This document shows positions 55,793 through 64,000 of a stretch of 64,000 bases of DNA, piece by piece. The DNA is from Deltaproteobacteria bacterium (GTDB lineage: Bacteria; Acidobacteriota; Thermoanaerobaculia; Multivoradales; JAHZIX01), in assembly GCA_022601195.1 (NCBI GenBank), contig JAHZIX010000017.1, forward strand, positions 186,001 through 250,000. Direction: 5' to 3'. The notes under the pieces were generated by a model. That model did no database searches, had not been told where the DNA came from, and saw only the letters and a list, made by a program, of their open reading frames with translations. Made by a program: the position numbers and the translations under genes. The number at the start of each line of letters is the position of its first letter. The first letter of the stretch is position 1.

Positions 55793-56779
55793 CTAGGTTC
55801 CCATCTGTTCTGCCAAAGCGGCAACGATCTCTTGTTGGGCTGTCGCCAGATCGAGATTCACTGCGCAGCCCGCAGCGTTGTGGTGACCTCCACCGCCGTA
55901 GTGACGGGCGATCGCTTCGACATCGATCTTGCCTTGGCTTCGTAGGGAGGCTTTGACGGTATTGTCGTCTCGTACCTTGAACAAAGCCACGGCTTCGACA
56001 CCGGCAATGGACCGAGGTGTATCGATCAGTCCCTCAGCATCGCCATCCTTGGCACCTGCATCGAGGTACATCTGCGGAGTGAGACTTGCGGTAGCGATTC
56101 GGCCCTCACTGTGCAGCTCGAGAGTCTGCAGCATCGCCCCTAGCAGCTGAATGTGAGCGGCTGGCAAGCTCTCGTAGAGCCATTGCGAGATCAGCTCTGG
56201 CCGGGCTCCCGCCTCGACAAGCTTCGCTGCTGCGGAGAAGGCGATGGCGGTGGCATTGGAAAAGCGAAACCCTCCGGTATCGGTTACCAGAGTCAGATAG
56301 AGCAAGTTAGCGGTATCCGCATCTAGGGGGACGTTGAGGGTCTCCGCAAGCCGCTGTACCAATTCCCCAACCGATGGGGCGCCTGGGTCCACCCAATTGA
56401 TGGCACCGTAGAGCTGATTGCCTAGGTGGTGGTCAATATTCAAGAGATTGGGGTGGTCTCCAAGGATCTCCTGTAGGCCGGAGCGATCGAGGCTCGGGCA
56501 CTCGAGAGGAATCACCGTATCGAATTTGTCCGGGTAGCCTTCCGGAGCTTCCATGCCATGGCGAATCCTGCTGGCCCCGGGAAGAGGAGCATAGACGGTG
56601 GGGAAGGGGTCTCTCAGCCAAACGACGGCGCCTTTGCCCATGCTACGAAGAACTCTAGCAAGGGCTAGACTAGAGCCAACGGCATCGCCGTCCGGATTGA
56701 TGTGGCTGGTGAGGAGGAATCGCTTTCCCTGGCGCAGTCGCCGGATCAAGGCCTCAGGGGGCGTCGTCATTGTGGACAT
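55793..56779 (-). CDS. DHH/DHHA1 phosphoesterase (NrnA-like oligoribonuclease/pAp phosphatase)
   Basis: A 328-residue protein. The DHH domain has TSHINPDGDAVGSSLAL and NIDHHLGN. The DHHA1 domain ends in GGGGHHNAAGCAV, which binds substrate. NrnA enzymes degrade nanoRNAs and dephosphorylate pAp. One typical Asp region reads VIPLECPSL in place of the common DCSD, a deviation to check. The ATG at 56779 has GGAG seven bases upstream and overlaps rbfA by 26 bp; an earlier in-frame codon at 56824 lies deeper inside rbfA. Confidence 0.9.
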   Translation of the reverse strand: MSTMTTPPEALIRRLRQGKRFLLTSHINPDGDAVGSSLALARVLRSMGKGAVVWLRDPFPTVYAPLPGASRIRHGMEAPEGYPDKFDTVIPLECPSLDRSGLQEILGDHPNLLNIDHHLGNQLYGAINWVDPGAPSVGELVQRLAETLNVPLDADTANLLYLTLVTDTGGFRFSNATAIAFSAAAKLVEAGARPELISQWLYESLPAAHIQLLGAMLQTLELHSEGRIATASLTPQMYLDAGAKDGDAEGLIDTPRSIAGVEAVALFKVRDDNTVKASLRSQGKIDVEAIARHYGGGGHHNAAGCAVNLDLATAQQEIVAALAEQMGT

Positions 56780-57110
56780 CGAGGGTCTCCAGAAGGTCCG
56801 AAATTCGCTGGCTGTGCTCGGCACCGCGATCCAGCTCGAAAAGTAGTTGGGGGGCCACCCGAAGGCGAAGGCGACGACCTAATTGAGAGCGCAGGAAGCC
56901 CGCAGCATGGCTGAGGGCCTCGACGACCTGTTCTCGGTCTTCCTCTTCCCCCAAAACCGAGACACCGATGGTCGCTCGGCTCAAGTCGCCAGTCACTTGA
57001 ACGGTAGCGACAGATGCGAGGCGTACTCTCGGGTCCTTGACGCGATGAAGGATGAGCTCACTGAGCTCGGCGCGGATCAACTCCGCGATTCGATCGGTTC
57101 GGCGACTCAT
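56754..57110 (-). CDS. rbfA: Ribosome-binding factor A
   Basis: A 118-residue KH-fold protein needed for late 16S rRNA processing and 30S maturation. It shows RTDRIAELIRAELSELIL, VKDPRV and LRLRVAPQLLFELDRGAEHS. It overlaps the following nrnA-like gene, so the two are translationally coupled. Confidence 0.94.
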   Translation of the reverse strand: MSRRTDRIAELIRAELSELILHRVKDPRVRLASVATVQVTGDLSRATIGVSVLGEEEDREQVVEALSHAAGFLRSQLGRRLRLRVAPQLLFELDRGAEHSQRISDLLETLDVHNDDAP

Positions 57111-57150
57111 AATGTGCTCTTTTCACTCACTCCTCGAATCGACCCGTTCC

Positions 57151-57447
57151 CTAGAGTGAACTCTCCAAGAGAAGGGAAGGGGCCCACTGGGTTATGTAAG
57201 CTTCGGTCTCGGCTTCGAAGATCCGATGTACCGATTCCAACAATTCCTCGACTTCCTGCTCTCGGTTGCCGACGATGGCCACCGAGATCTCGGCTCGTTG
57301 ATGCAGATCGTGATACTTCGTTTCCGCAATGGAGACTCGATACCGATGATGGATTCTCTCCACCAACCCTTTGACGATTTTCCGCTTTCCCTTCAGGGAT
57401 CTTACCGATGGGAGGTGAAGCTCACAGACGGAGACTCCTAGGATCAT
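57151..57447 (-). CDS. ylxP: DUF503 protein, YlxP family
   Basis: A 98-residue protein with the family pattern LPSVRSLKGKRKIVKGLVERI and FNVSIAE-like VSIAETKYHD. YlxP sits between infB and rbfA in many bacteria and is linked to ribosome assembly, with no defined activity. The ATG at 57447 has GGAG eight bases upstream; a TTG two codons earlier is too close to that site. Confidence 0.9.
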   Translation of the reverse strand: MILGVSVCELHLPSVRSLKGKRKIVKGLVERIHHRYRVSIAETKYHDLHQRAEISVAIVGNREQEVEELLESVHRIFEAETEAYITQWAPSLLLESSL

Positions 57448-57532
57448 GATCAAGACTCCTTTGGAGCCGACTCGCCCCTTGGGGAAGAAGACTTCCCTTG
57501 AACTGGCCAGAGGATTTTACAAACTACTCCTG

Positions 57533-57583
57533 GAAGCAGCCAGCCCTAGAGAAGCAGAAGCCCTAGAAGCAGCTAGCCCTAGA
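57533..57583. repeat. Three degenerate 16-18 bp tandem repeats at the infB stop
   Basis: Units 57533-57550, 57551-57567 and 57568-57583 share GAAGCAG...AGCCCTAGA. The last overlaps the infB stop codon. Their period and position parallel the array after rpsO. Confidence 0.6.
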
Positions 57584-60071
57584 GGGTTGCCGCGACCTCT
57601 TCCTTGGTGTAGGCCTCGATGATGTCACCTGGTTTGATGTCCTGGTATCGCTCCAGGCCGATGCCACAGTCGAAGCCGTTGCGCACCTCGGTGGCATCGT
57701 CTTTGAAACGTCGCAGCGAGGCGATCTTGCCTTCGTAGATGACGACATGGTCGCGCAATAGACGAACTGCCGCATTGCGGCGGACGAGTCCATCGACCAC
57801 ATGGCAACCTGCGATCGAACCGAACTTAGGCACCTTGAAGGTGTTGCGAACCTCGGCCCGTCCGAGGTTGACTTCCTTGAAAGTAGGCTCCAAGAGGCCC
57901 GCCATCGCCTTGCGAAGCTCGTCGATGAGCTCGTAGATGACGGTGTGGAGACGGAGATCGACGGCTTCTTTTTCTGCGAGGTCCGAAGCAATTCGTTCCG
58001 GCCGAACATTGAAACCCACAACGATGGCTTCGGAAGCGGACGCCAGCAAGACATCATTGGTGGAGATCCCGCCGACGCCGGAACCGATGACCCGCACGGA
58101 AACCTTGGAGGTGCTGAGTTTGACGATGGCGTCTTTGAGAACCTCTACGGAACCCTGTACATCCGCTTTCAGGACCACTGGAAGCTCTTTCACTTCACCG
58201 GATTCGATTCGGTTGAAGAGCTGATCGAGAGATAGTTTCGCCTGGCCGGAGGTCAGGGAACGCTGGCGGGACTCATTGGCACGGAATTCAGCAATGCCTC
58301 GAGCTTTGTTCTCATCTTCCAGCACTTGAAAGGTGTCGCCGGCTTCCGGGACGCCTTGAAACCCGGTGAGCTCGACGGGAGTCGCTGGGGGAGCCTCTTT
58401 GAGGCGCTCTCCGAGGTCATTGGCCATGGCCCGGACCCGTCCCCAGGTCATTCCCGTGACGAAGCTATCACCAACATTCAAAGTACCGTTCTGAACCAGC
58501 ACGGTGGCAACGACCCCTCGGCCAACCTCCTTGCGCGCTTCCAATACGACGCCCTGAGCCTGCACTTCGTCATTGGCCTTGAGCTCTAGAATGTCCGCTT
58601 GCAGAAGGATCATCTCGAGGAGGTCTGAGATACCTTCGTTCTTGAGCGCAGAGATGGGGACCGAGACCACATCGCCGCCCCAGTCCTCGACCAGGAGGTT
58701 CTGATCAGCAAGCTCCTTCTTCACCCGATCCGGATTGGCATTGGCTTTGTCGATCTTGTTGATTGCAACGATGATCGGAACCTTCGCCGCCCGCGCATGA
58801 TCGATGGCTTCGATGGTTTGAGGCATGACGGCATCGTCCGCTGCCACTACGAGGATCACGATATCCGTCACCTGAGCACCCCGGGATCTCATGAGCGTAA
58901 AAGCCTCATGTCCAGGAGTATCCAGAAAGACGATCTTGCGACCTTGGGCTTCTACTGCATAGGCGCCGATATGCTGGGTGATCCCTCCGAATTCACTTTC
59001 CGTGACTTGAGAGGACCGAATGCAATCTAGCAGGGAAGTCTTGCCGTGATCGACGTGCCCCATGATGGTCACCACCGGGGCACGGGGGACCTTATCGGTA
59101 CCTTGGTCCTGTTCTTCCCGCTCCATCTCCTGTCGGAACTGAACTTCTTCCTCGAAGCTGACCACCATGGTTTCCACACCTAGTTCCGTGGCGACCTCTT
59201 GAGCGAGCTCGGCGTTGAGAACGTTGTTGATGTTGGCCATGATGCCCCGTTGGAAGAGCGTCTTGATCAGGTCTTTGGACTTGACTCCTAATTTTTCTGC
59301 GAACTCCCGAACGGTCATCCCCTCGGAAATCATCACCGGGCCTTCTGGAGCGCTGTCCTTGAAAGCCAAGGCCTCTACCTGTTGGCGCTTTGGCGCTTCC
59401 TTGGAGGAGCGATCTGAGCGACGTTTGCCACCGCCTCTTCGCCCTGCAGCAGCAGCTCGGCTAGTCGCGGTGGAGGGGCGGAGGCTTCCACCTGGCCGGG
59501 CCGTGCCGAAACCACCTGGATCTCGGCTAACGGTGGCTTTCTTCAGGCTCCGAACCTTCTTGTCCGGGGTTGCAGCAGGAGGTGCTGCCGGCTTGGCCTT
59601 GGGCTTAGCCGTGTCTGGCTTGGGCGCTTCGACTTTGGCTTCCACCGGGGGAGCCTCTGCTGGAGGCGCAGCTGGCGGAGTCGGAGCTTCCTCGACCACG
59701 GGAGGCTTGACAACCTCTTCGGGCTTGGGCGCTGGACGTTCCGATGCCGGCAGAGTCTTGATCCGCGATTCGACCCTCTGGATCATCGTGCGGGGACGGC
59801 CTGGTCGTAGCGGGTTCTGCGGCAAACGACGAGGGGGAGGCAGGTTGGGGCGCCGCAACGGGCCGCCGCCAGCCGGCGTTTCACCATCTCTGAGGATCAC
59901 TTCTCGAGGGTGAGGAAGCTTCTTTCCTTGGAGGATTGCTTGCAATGTGTCTGTGTCTATCTGGGCGTCATCGCCTTCGACTCGGACACCGATCGACTTT
60001 AGCTTGAACGTCAGGTCCTGGTGGGGGATCCCCATCATGCGGGCCAGATCTTGGATCGGAATTTTTCCCAT
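57579..60071 (-). CDS. infB: Translation initiation factor IF-2
   Basis: An 830-residue GTPase that places initiator tRNA on the 30S subunit. Two IF2_N helical domains are visible (about 1-50 and 245-300: MTVREFAEKLGVKSKDLIKT), separated by a Pro/Ala/Lys-rich linker and an Arg/Gly patch. The G domain has GHVDHGKTS (338-346), FLDTPGHEAF and NKIDKANAN. Domains II-IV follow to GFDCGIGLERYQDIKPGD. It starts 56 bp after nusA; the ylxR gene often found here is absent. Confidence 0.97.
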   Translation of the reverse strand: MGKIPIQDLARMMGIPHQDLTFKLKSIGVRVEGDDAQIDTDTLQAILQGKKLPHPREVILRDGETPAGGGPLRRPNLPPPRRLPQNPLRPGRPRTMIQRVESRIKTLPASERPAPKPEEVVKPPVVEEAPTPPAAPPAEAPPVEAKVEAPKPDTAKPKAKPAAPPAATPDKKVRSLKKATVSRDPGGFGTARPGGSLRPSTATSRAAAAGRRGGGKRRSDRSSKEAPKRQQVEALAFKDSAPEGPVMISEGMTVREFAEKLGVKSKDLIKTLFQRGIMANINNVLNAELAQEVATELGVETMVVSFEEEVQFRQEMEREEQDQGTDKVPRAPVVTIMGHVDHGKTSLLDCIRSSQVTESEFGGITQHIGAYAVEAQGRKIVFLDTPGHEAFTLMRSRGAQVTDIVILVVAADDAVMPQTIEAIDHARAAKVPIIVAINKIDKANANPDRVKKELADQNLLVEDWGGDVVSVPISALKNEGISDLLEMILLQADILELKANDEVQAQGVVLEARKEVGRGVVATVLVQNGTLNVGDSFVTGMTWGRVRAMANDLGERLKEAPPATPVELTGFQGVPEAGDTFQVLEDENKARGIAEFRANESRQRSLTSGQAKLSLDQLFNRIESGEVKELPVVLKADVQGSVEVLKDAIVKLSTSKVSVRVIGSGVGGISTNDVLLASASEAIVVGFNVRPERIASDLAEKEAVDLRLHTVIYELIDELRKAMAGLLEPTFKEVNLGRAEVRNTFKVPKFGSIAGCHVVDGLVRRNAAVRLLRDHVVIYEGKIASLRRFKDDATEVRNGFDCGIGLERYQDIKPGDIIEAYTKEEVAATL

Positions 60072-60127
60072 CAGTAGTCTCGAGTCTCCAATTCGCGGTA
60101 TTTAGGCCTTCGAACGCTCCGCCGAAG

Positions 60128-61705
60128 CTAGTTCGAGTCGTCCTCAGCAGGGTTGTCGTCCACCGCCTCGGTTTCCTGATCATCCGTGGCTTCCGAAGTC
60201 ACGGATTCTTCTGCCTCCGGCTCGCTGTCGCGGGCCTGAGTCATCTCACTTTCCTGGAATGCTTTGCTCAAGGCGGCCATGAAGTCGTCGTCGGCCATGG
60301 TATTGGCGGGAGCTGCAGGCTCTTCCACCAACTCAAAACCGAGGTCGGCTTCTTCTTCTGCCTTGGGCGGGCCTTCTCTGAGGCTAGATTCGTTGTCGGT
60401 GGCCCAAACGAGGATCGACTCCGCCAGCTTGGGCCCAATGCCTTCGACTTCCTGTACGTCTTCTGCCGTTGCTTCTAGAAGAGCGTTGAGGGTTCCGAAG
60501 CCTGTCGCTTGCATGGCCTCAGCGGTCTTGGCTCCCACCCCTGGGATTTCGGTCAGCACCAGATCAACGTCTTCCTTGCGTTCGGAATCTCCGGACCCAA
60601 GGGCGCTCTGCAGCATTCGAGCCAGAGCATCGGCGACCTCATCCTTGACATCAGATTCGCTCTTGATGTCGATCTTGGCTCCGATGAGCTCGGAGGCGAG
60701 ACGAACGTTCTGACCCCGTTTGCCAATGGCAAGGGACAGCTGTTCATCTTCGACGATGACATCGAGATGGGGATACTCACCGTGGTGAGTGACCGAAACG
60801 CGGGTGATCTTGGCCGGGGCAAGGGCGCTCTGAGCAAAGGTCACCAGGTCATCGCTGTGCTCGATGATGTCGATCTTCTCGCCTCTCAGCTCGCGAATGA
60901 TGGATTGGACCCGGGAACCCTTCATGCCTACGCAGGCACCTACTGGGTCAACATCTCGCTCTCGGCTATAGACCGCGACCTTGGCTCTCTCACCGGGTGC
61001 GCGAACCGCGCTCTTGATGATCACCGTTCCGTCGTAGATTTCGGGAACTTCCATTTCGAACAATTTGACCAGAAGTCGGGGATCGGTCCGGGAAAGGACG
61101 ATCTGTGGGCCTTTTGGCTGAGTGTGGACATCGACGATGACACCGCGAATCCTCTCGCCTTGGCTGTACCGCTCGTGGCGGGACTGCTCGCTGCGGGGAA
61201 CCACCGCCTCGGTCCGTCCCAGATCGATGATGATGTCGCCGCGCTCGAACCGCTTGACAGTGCCGTTGACGATTTCACCGGAGCGACCGATGTACTCGTT
61301 GTAGATTTTCTCTCGTTCGGCTTCCCGAATGCGTTGGTAGAGCACCTGTTTGGCAGATTGAGCGGCGATTCGTCCCAACCCCTCGGTGGAGATAGGGAGA
61401 AGAATCTCCTCGCCAACTTCGGCATCTTCCTTGTGCTCTCGGGCTTCTTCAAGGTCCCATTCGGCAAGCGGGTCTTCGACCTCCTCGACAACGGATTTGA
61501 CGATGAATGCCGAGAATTGGCCTGTTTCCGAATCGAGGGAAGCGCGCACCGGCTCTTTGATGCGGTGCTGCTTCTTAGCTGCCGAGGCCATGGCATCTTC
61601 GAGTGCCTTGACCCAACGATCGAGATCGATCTCCTTCTCCCGCGATACCTGTTTCAGAATATCGTGGAGGTTGATGTCCGCAGCCTTTGACTTTGCTTGA
61701 CGCAT
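60128..61705 (-). CDS. nusA: Transcription termination/antitermination factor NusA
   Basis: A 525-residue RNA polymerase-associated factor. The N-terminal domain (about 1-140) binds polymerase. An S1 domain (GTVKRFERGDIIIDLGR) and two KH domains (GACVGMKGSRVQSIIREL and SLAIGKRGQNVRLASEL) bind RNA. Helix-hairpin-helix segments (LTEIPGVGAKTAEAM and VEGIGPKLAESIL) and an acidic Glu/Asp-rich tail complete it. The acidic repeats of E. coli are replaced by this tail. It starts 16 bp after rimP. Confidence 0.97.
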   Translation of the reverse strand: MRQAKSKAADINLHDILKQVSREKEIDLDRWVKALEDAMASAAKKQHRIKEPVRASLDSETGQFSAFIVKSVVEEVEDPLAEWDLEEAREHKEDAEVGEEILLPISTEGLGRIAAQSAKQVLYQRIREAEREKIYNEYIGRSGEIVNGTVKRFERGDIIIDLGRTEAVVPRSEQSRHERYSQGERIRGVIVDVHTQPKGPQIVLSRTDPRLLVKLFEMEVPEIYDGTVIIKSAVRAPGERAKVAVYSRERDVDPVGACVGMKGSRVQSIIRELRGEKIDIIEHSDDLVTFAQSALAPAKITRVSVTHHGEYPHLDVIVEDEQLSLAIGKRGQNVRLASELIGAKIDIKSESDVKDEVADALARMLQSALGSGDSERKEDVDLVLTEIPGVGAKTAEAMQATGFGTLNALLEATAEDVQEVEGIGPKLAESILVWATDNESSLREGPPKAEEEADLGFELVEEPAAPANTMADDDFMAALSKAFQESEMTQARDSEPEAEESVTSEATDDQETEAVDDNPAEDDSN

Positions 61706-61721
61706 GATCGTTTCAGTCTTC

Positions 61722-62201
61722 CTATATTTCGATCTCGAGCCGTGCCGTCTCGATGCTCGTCAACGGTAGCTCGAAGGAACGTCCAATTACGGGGCCCTTC
61801 TTAGAGGCTCGCTCTTCGACCAGCGTAACCACTCCGTCACGGTATTCCTGCAACCGACCGATGACGGTTTTTCTGGCGCCATCTTCCGGGTCCCGCATAG
61901 TGACCTTTACCAGTTGCCCCGCAAAGCGTTCGTAGTCTCCCGGCCCATACAGAGGACGATCCAAACCCGGGGAACTGACCTCCAAGAGGTAGCGTCCCTT
62001 TCCGAAGTCCGCTGCGTCGAGAATCGGAGAGGCTTGCCGAGAAACTCGCTGACAGTGGTCGAGGGTAACACCATCGGGCCTATCGAGCACGACTCTCAAG
62101 GTACCCGACTTGAACTCCAAGACTGCTAACTCGCACCCTTCGCTCTCCGCCAGGGCCGCTAGCTCTTCGGCTAGCTCACGGTCGACCCCTATTAGCTCCA
62201 T
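61722..62201 (-). CDS. rimP: Ribosome maturation factor RimP
   Basis: A 159-residue factor for 30S assembly. It shows LRVVLDRPDGVTLDHCQRVS, YLLEVSSPGLDRPL and a C-terminal SH3-like barrel. The ATG at 62201 was chosen because GGAG is nine bases upstream; another ATG at 62207 would leave only three bases. It is the first gene of the rimP-nusA-infB cluster. Confidence 0.93.
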   Translation of the reverse strand: MELIGVDRELAEELAALAESEGCELAVLEFKSGTLRVVLDRPDGVTLDHCQRVSRQASPILDAADFGKGRYLLEVSSPGLDRPLYGPGDYERFAGQLVKVTMRDPEDGARKTVIGRLQEYRDGVVTLVEERASKKGPVIGRSFELPLTSIETARLEIEI

Positions 62202-62798
62202 GCCCATTCACTCCGGTGCCCGGTTAATTTTTCGGACCGTCTCTCTCAGGCTCGAAGCCCAGGTCGTCGGCCAATAAACTTTGGCACCAACAAAAAAAGT
62301 GGGCTGTTTGCCCACCTTTCTTCTCGCTCATGTGCGAGATAGAGGCGACGTTTAGCCCGCCTAGACGGGACTAAGTTGGCAGTATAGCTCCCACAGTAGT
62401 CGAATTCAACCGCGACCGAGAGGAAGTCCTGGTATTCCGGAAGGCTTTTCACGAACATCGGAGGGTGCGAGTCGGCGGGTATGGGCTCGAACGAATACGG
62501 GGTGGAGCTGACCCACTGGGATTCCTGCTCCAAATTGAATCTTTGTGCCGATGCTATGGGGTGAGTTGAAGGGAAGATCCCATCCAAGAAAGCTAACAGC
62601 TGATCCTATCGACCTCTGCCAAATTGGCATGACGCACCAACCTTCGTCACTATGTATGGTGTCAAGATCAGAATCTAAGTGGACCTTGCGGGGTGAAATC
62701 AGGTGTTCTCGGGATTCTCCGCGAATCTGGATACTGGCAAGGTCCTTGCTTACATGACGAGAGTCGGAAAATGAGGAACGCCTGGGAGATCATAAGAA
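62202..62798. other. Divergent region between rimP and the protease gene, with leader-like structures
   Basis: A 597-bp region. Its left part carries a strong minus-strand terminator about 85 bp before rimP, preceded by a CTCGC/GCGAG hairpin (62323-62338). The minus-strand frame 62246-62587 (113 codons) has partly GC3-rich codons but runs through the terminator, so it is doubtful as a gene. The right part is AT-richer and holds the promoter of the protease gene, not identified. No tRNA, tmRNA or RNase P signature was found. Confidence 0.45.
62284..62315 (-). terminator. Strong minus-strand terminator/attenuator in the rimP leader
   Basis: On the minus strand GTGGGC pairs with GCCCAC across AAACA (62299-62315) and is followed directly by seven T. 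It lies 83-114 bp upstream of the rimP start and points into the operon. Either it ends a small RNA or it attenuates rimP-nusA-infB transcription. Confidence 0.7.
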
Positions 62799-64000
62799 AT
62801 GCACCAAAACTCGAGCAGTCGCCACTACGTCACCTTTTTTCTACTGGTGGGTGCCGTCGCCTTCGGAATGGTTCTCGCCAGTGGGGCGAAGATTACACCG
62901 ACCGCCTTTAGTAGCCCCAACCTTCAATCGGGGCCGGTTGCGGCCTCGCTGGCTGCACCACCGAATCTGCCGAGTTTCGCGGATCTAGCTGAAGCGGTAG
63001 GACCCGCTGTAGTGTCGATTCAGGCGACATCCTTCGAAACGTCTCGGAGGCAGTCCATGGATCCGTTCCAGTTCTTCTTTGGCCCTCGCCGGGGTCCCCA
63101 AGGACAGCAACCACAGCAACCACAGCAGCGAGAGCAGGATGGCCCCGGTAGGCGTTCCGATTCCGGTGGCAGCGGATTTCTGGTCAGCGCCAGCGGTTTA
63201 GTGGTGACCAACGATCACGTCATCCGAGATGCTAGCGATCTCCGAGTCACAGTCAACGATCGTCAGTACAAAGCCACTGTGAAAGGGCAGGATCCGGATA
63301 CGGACATCGCTCTCCTCCAGATCGAGTCCGACGACACCTTCTCTTTTCTCTCCCTTGGCAATAGCGACAGTCTGCGGGTGGGAGATTGGATCATGGTGAT
63401 CGGAAGCCCCTTGGGTTTGGACCACACCGTGACCACTGGTGTGGTGAGCGCCAAAGGACGGAGCATCGGCATCAACCGGGATGCCTCTTTCGAGAATTTC
63501 ATTCAGACCGACGCAGCGATCAACTTTGGTAACTCCGGCGGCCCTCTCGTCAATCTGCGCGGCGAGGTGGTGGGTATCGCCACAGCCATCAACTACGGAG
63601 CTGAGAACATCGGCTTTGCGGTTCCCGTGAGCACTCTGGAACAGATTCTTCCCCAGCTTCGGGATACCGGTAGAGTGGATCGTGGGTACCTAGGAGTGAA
63701 CATCTCCAATCTCGACTACCGTTCCGCGCAAGCCTTTGGCCTCGATGAGCCCAAGGGGGCTCTGGTCGAGAGAGTCACCGAGGACACTCCCGCCGAGAAG
63801 GCTGGCCTGGAGCCCGGAGACATTATTCTCGAAGCGGATGGCAAAGAGATCGAGGAAACCCGGAATCTCATCGAGTACGTTGCCGCCAAGCGGCCTGAGA
63901 CCAAGGTTAATCTGAAAGTTCTGCGAGACGGCAAGAGAATCAGCAAGGTGGTCACTCTTGCCCAGCGCCCTGGGAATGGTCCGGCGGCTGAGAGCGACGG
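62799..64000 (+). CDS. DegP/HtrA-type periplasmic serine protease (3' end outside window)
   Basis: The frame is open from the ATG (GGAG ten bases upstream) to the window edge: 400 codons with no stop. A signal/anchor segment (about 11-27) is followed by a Gln-rich linker (about 92-112). The trypsin-like domain has the triad His in VVTNDHVI, Asp in DPDTDIALLQI and Ser in NFGNSGGPLVN. A first PDZ domain follows (GYLGVNISNL, PAEKAGLEPGDIILEADGKE). A second PDZ, usual in DegP/DegQ/MucD, would lie beyond the window. It degrades or refolds misfolded envelope proteins. Confidence 0.94.
   Translation, partial: MHQNSSSRHYVTFFLLVGAVAFGMVLASGAKITPTAFSSPNLQSGPVAASLAAPPNLPSFADLAEAVGPAVVSIQATSFETSRRQSMDPFQFFFGPRRGPQGQQPQQPQQREQDGPGRRSDSGGSGFLVSASGLVVTNDHVIRDASDLRVTVNDRQYKATVKGQDPDTDIALLQIESDDTFSFLSLGNSDSLRVGDWIMVIGSPLGLDHTVTTGVVSAKGRSIGINRDASFENFIQTDAAINFGNSGGPLVNLRGEVVGIATAINYGAENIGFAVPVSTLEQILPQLRDTGRVDRGYLGVNISNLDYRSAQAFGLDEPKGALVERVTEDTPAEKAGLEPGDIILEADGKEIEETRNLIEYVAAKRPETKVNLKVLRDGKRISKVVTLAQRPGNGPAAESD

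Noticed and set aside
60509..61690. 393-codon open frame antisense to nusA
   Set aside because: It lies fully opposite nusA, has no ribosome-binding site and no protein motif. Long antisense frames are expected in GC-rich DNA.
62246..62587. 113-codon minus-strand frame upstream of rimP
   Set aside because: Part of it has coding-like third positions, but it reads through a strong terminator hairpin with seven T, has no ribosome-binding site and no recognisable domain. It may be a decayed gene.
62316..62640. tmRNA, RNase P RNA, SRP RNA or tRNA in the rimP leader
   Set aside because: A GAGGAAGTCC stretch and a GTTCGAG were examined, but no acceptor stem, T-arm or conserved core could be built.

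Overview
This 64 kb window looks like a chromosomal segment of an Acidobacteriota bacterium, probably related to Thermoanaerobaculia. That placement is an inference. It rests on a pair of VWFA-related proteins of the type typical of Acidobacteria, a FHA-domain sigma-54-type regulator, a very large Ser/Thr kinase with TPR repeats, many secreted proteins with Ig, LamG or RHS architecture, and moderately high GC. No 16S rRNA, tRNA, CRISPR array, phage or insertion sequence was seen.

Layout. 1-9.1 kb: the end of an OmpW-like barrel gene, a convergent FHA/AAA+ regulator and, divergent from that, a 2166-residue secreted multidomain protein. 9.2-14.5 kb: an RHS/YD-repeat protein with a hydrophobic variable tail. 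14.6-18.1 kb: a membrane Ser/Thr kinase with extracytoplasmic TPRs. 18.6-20.4 kb: a BlaI/BlaR1-like (M56) pair with a clear promoter and operator. 20.7-24.1 kb: a secreted LamG protein with one c-type heme motif. 24.3-26.0 kb: an ECF42-type sigma factor and its YCII (DGPF) partner. 26.1-27.6 kb: a TetR/isochorismatase-like hydrolase module with matching operators. 27.7-28.4 kb: a CADD-like protein carrying every residue associated with self-sacrificing pABA synthesis. 28.6-32.9 kb: thiolase, an FAD amino-acid oxidoreductase broken by one in-frame TAG, and an AGCS symporter. 32.9-34.4 kb: pyruvoyl arginine decarboxylase plus agmatinase (arginine to putrescine). 34.6-36.1 kb: HD hydrolase and RadC.

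36.3-41.5 kb holds a quartet of secreted proteins in the order VWFA-TPR-TPR-VWFA, two translationally coupled pairs. This is the best candidate for an undescribed system. 41.6-45.5 kb: Hsp33, MetRS and TatD. 45.6-49.1 kb (minus strand): an ABC ATPase, its membrane partner and a PHB-depolymerase-like esterase. 49.4-50.8 kb: a cytoplasmic TPR protein, apparently made from a leaderless mRNA.

50.9-62.2 kb (minus strand) is the conserved transcription/translation cluster rimP-nusA-infB-ylxP-rbfA-nrnA-truB-rpsO-pnp followed by a NIF3-like gene. It has an attenuator-like leader, a terminator between rpsO and pnp, and degenerate short tandem repeats next to two stop codons. The window ends inside a DegP/HtrA protease gene.

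Start sites were chosen by ribosome-binding sites where these decided the matter. Functions come from motifs read by eye; no database search was possible.
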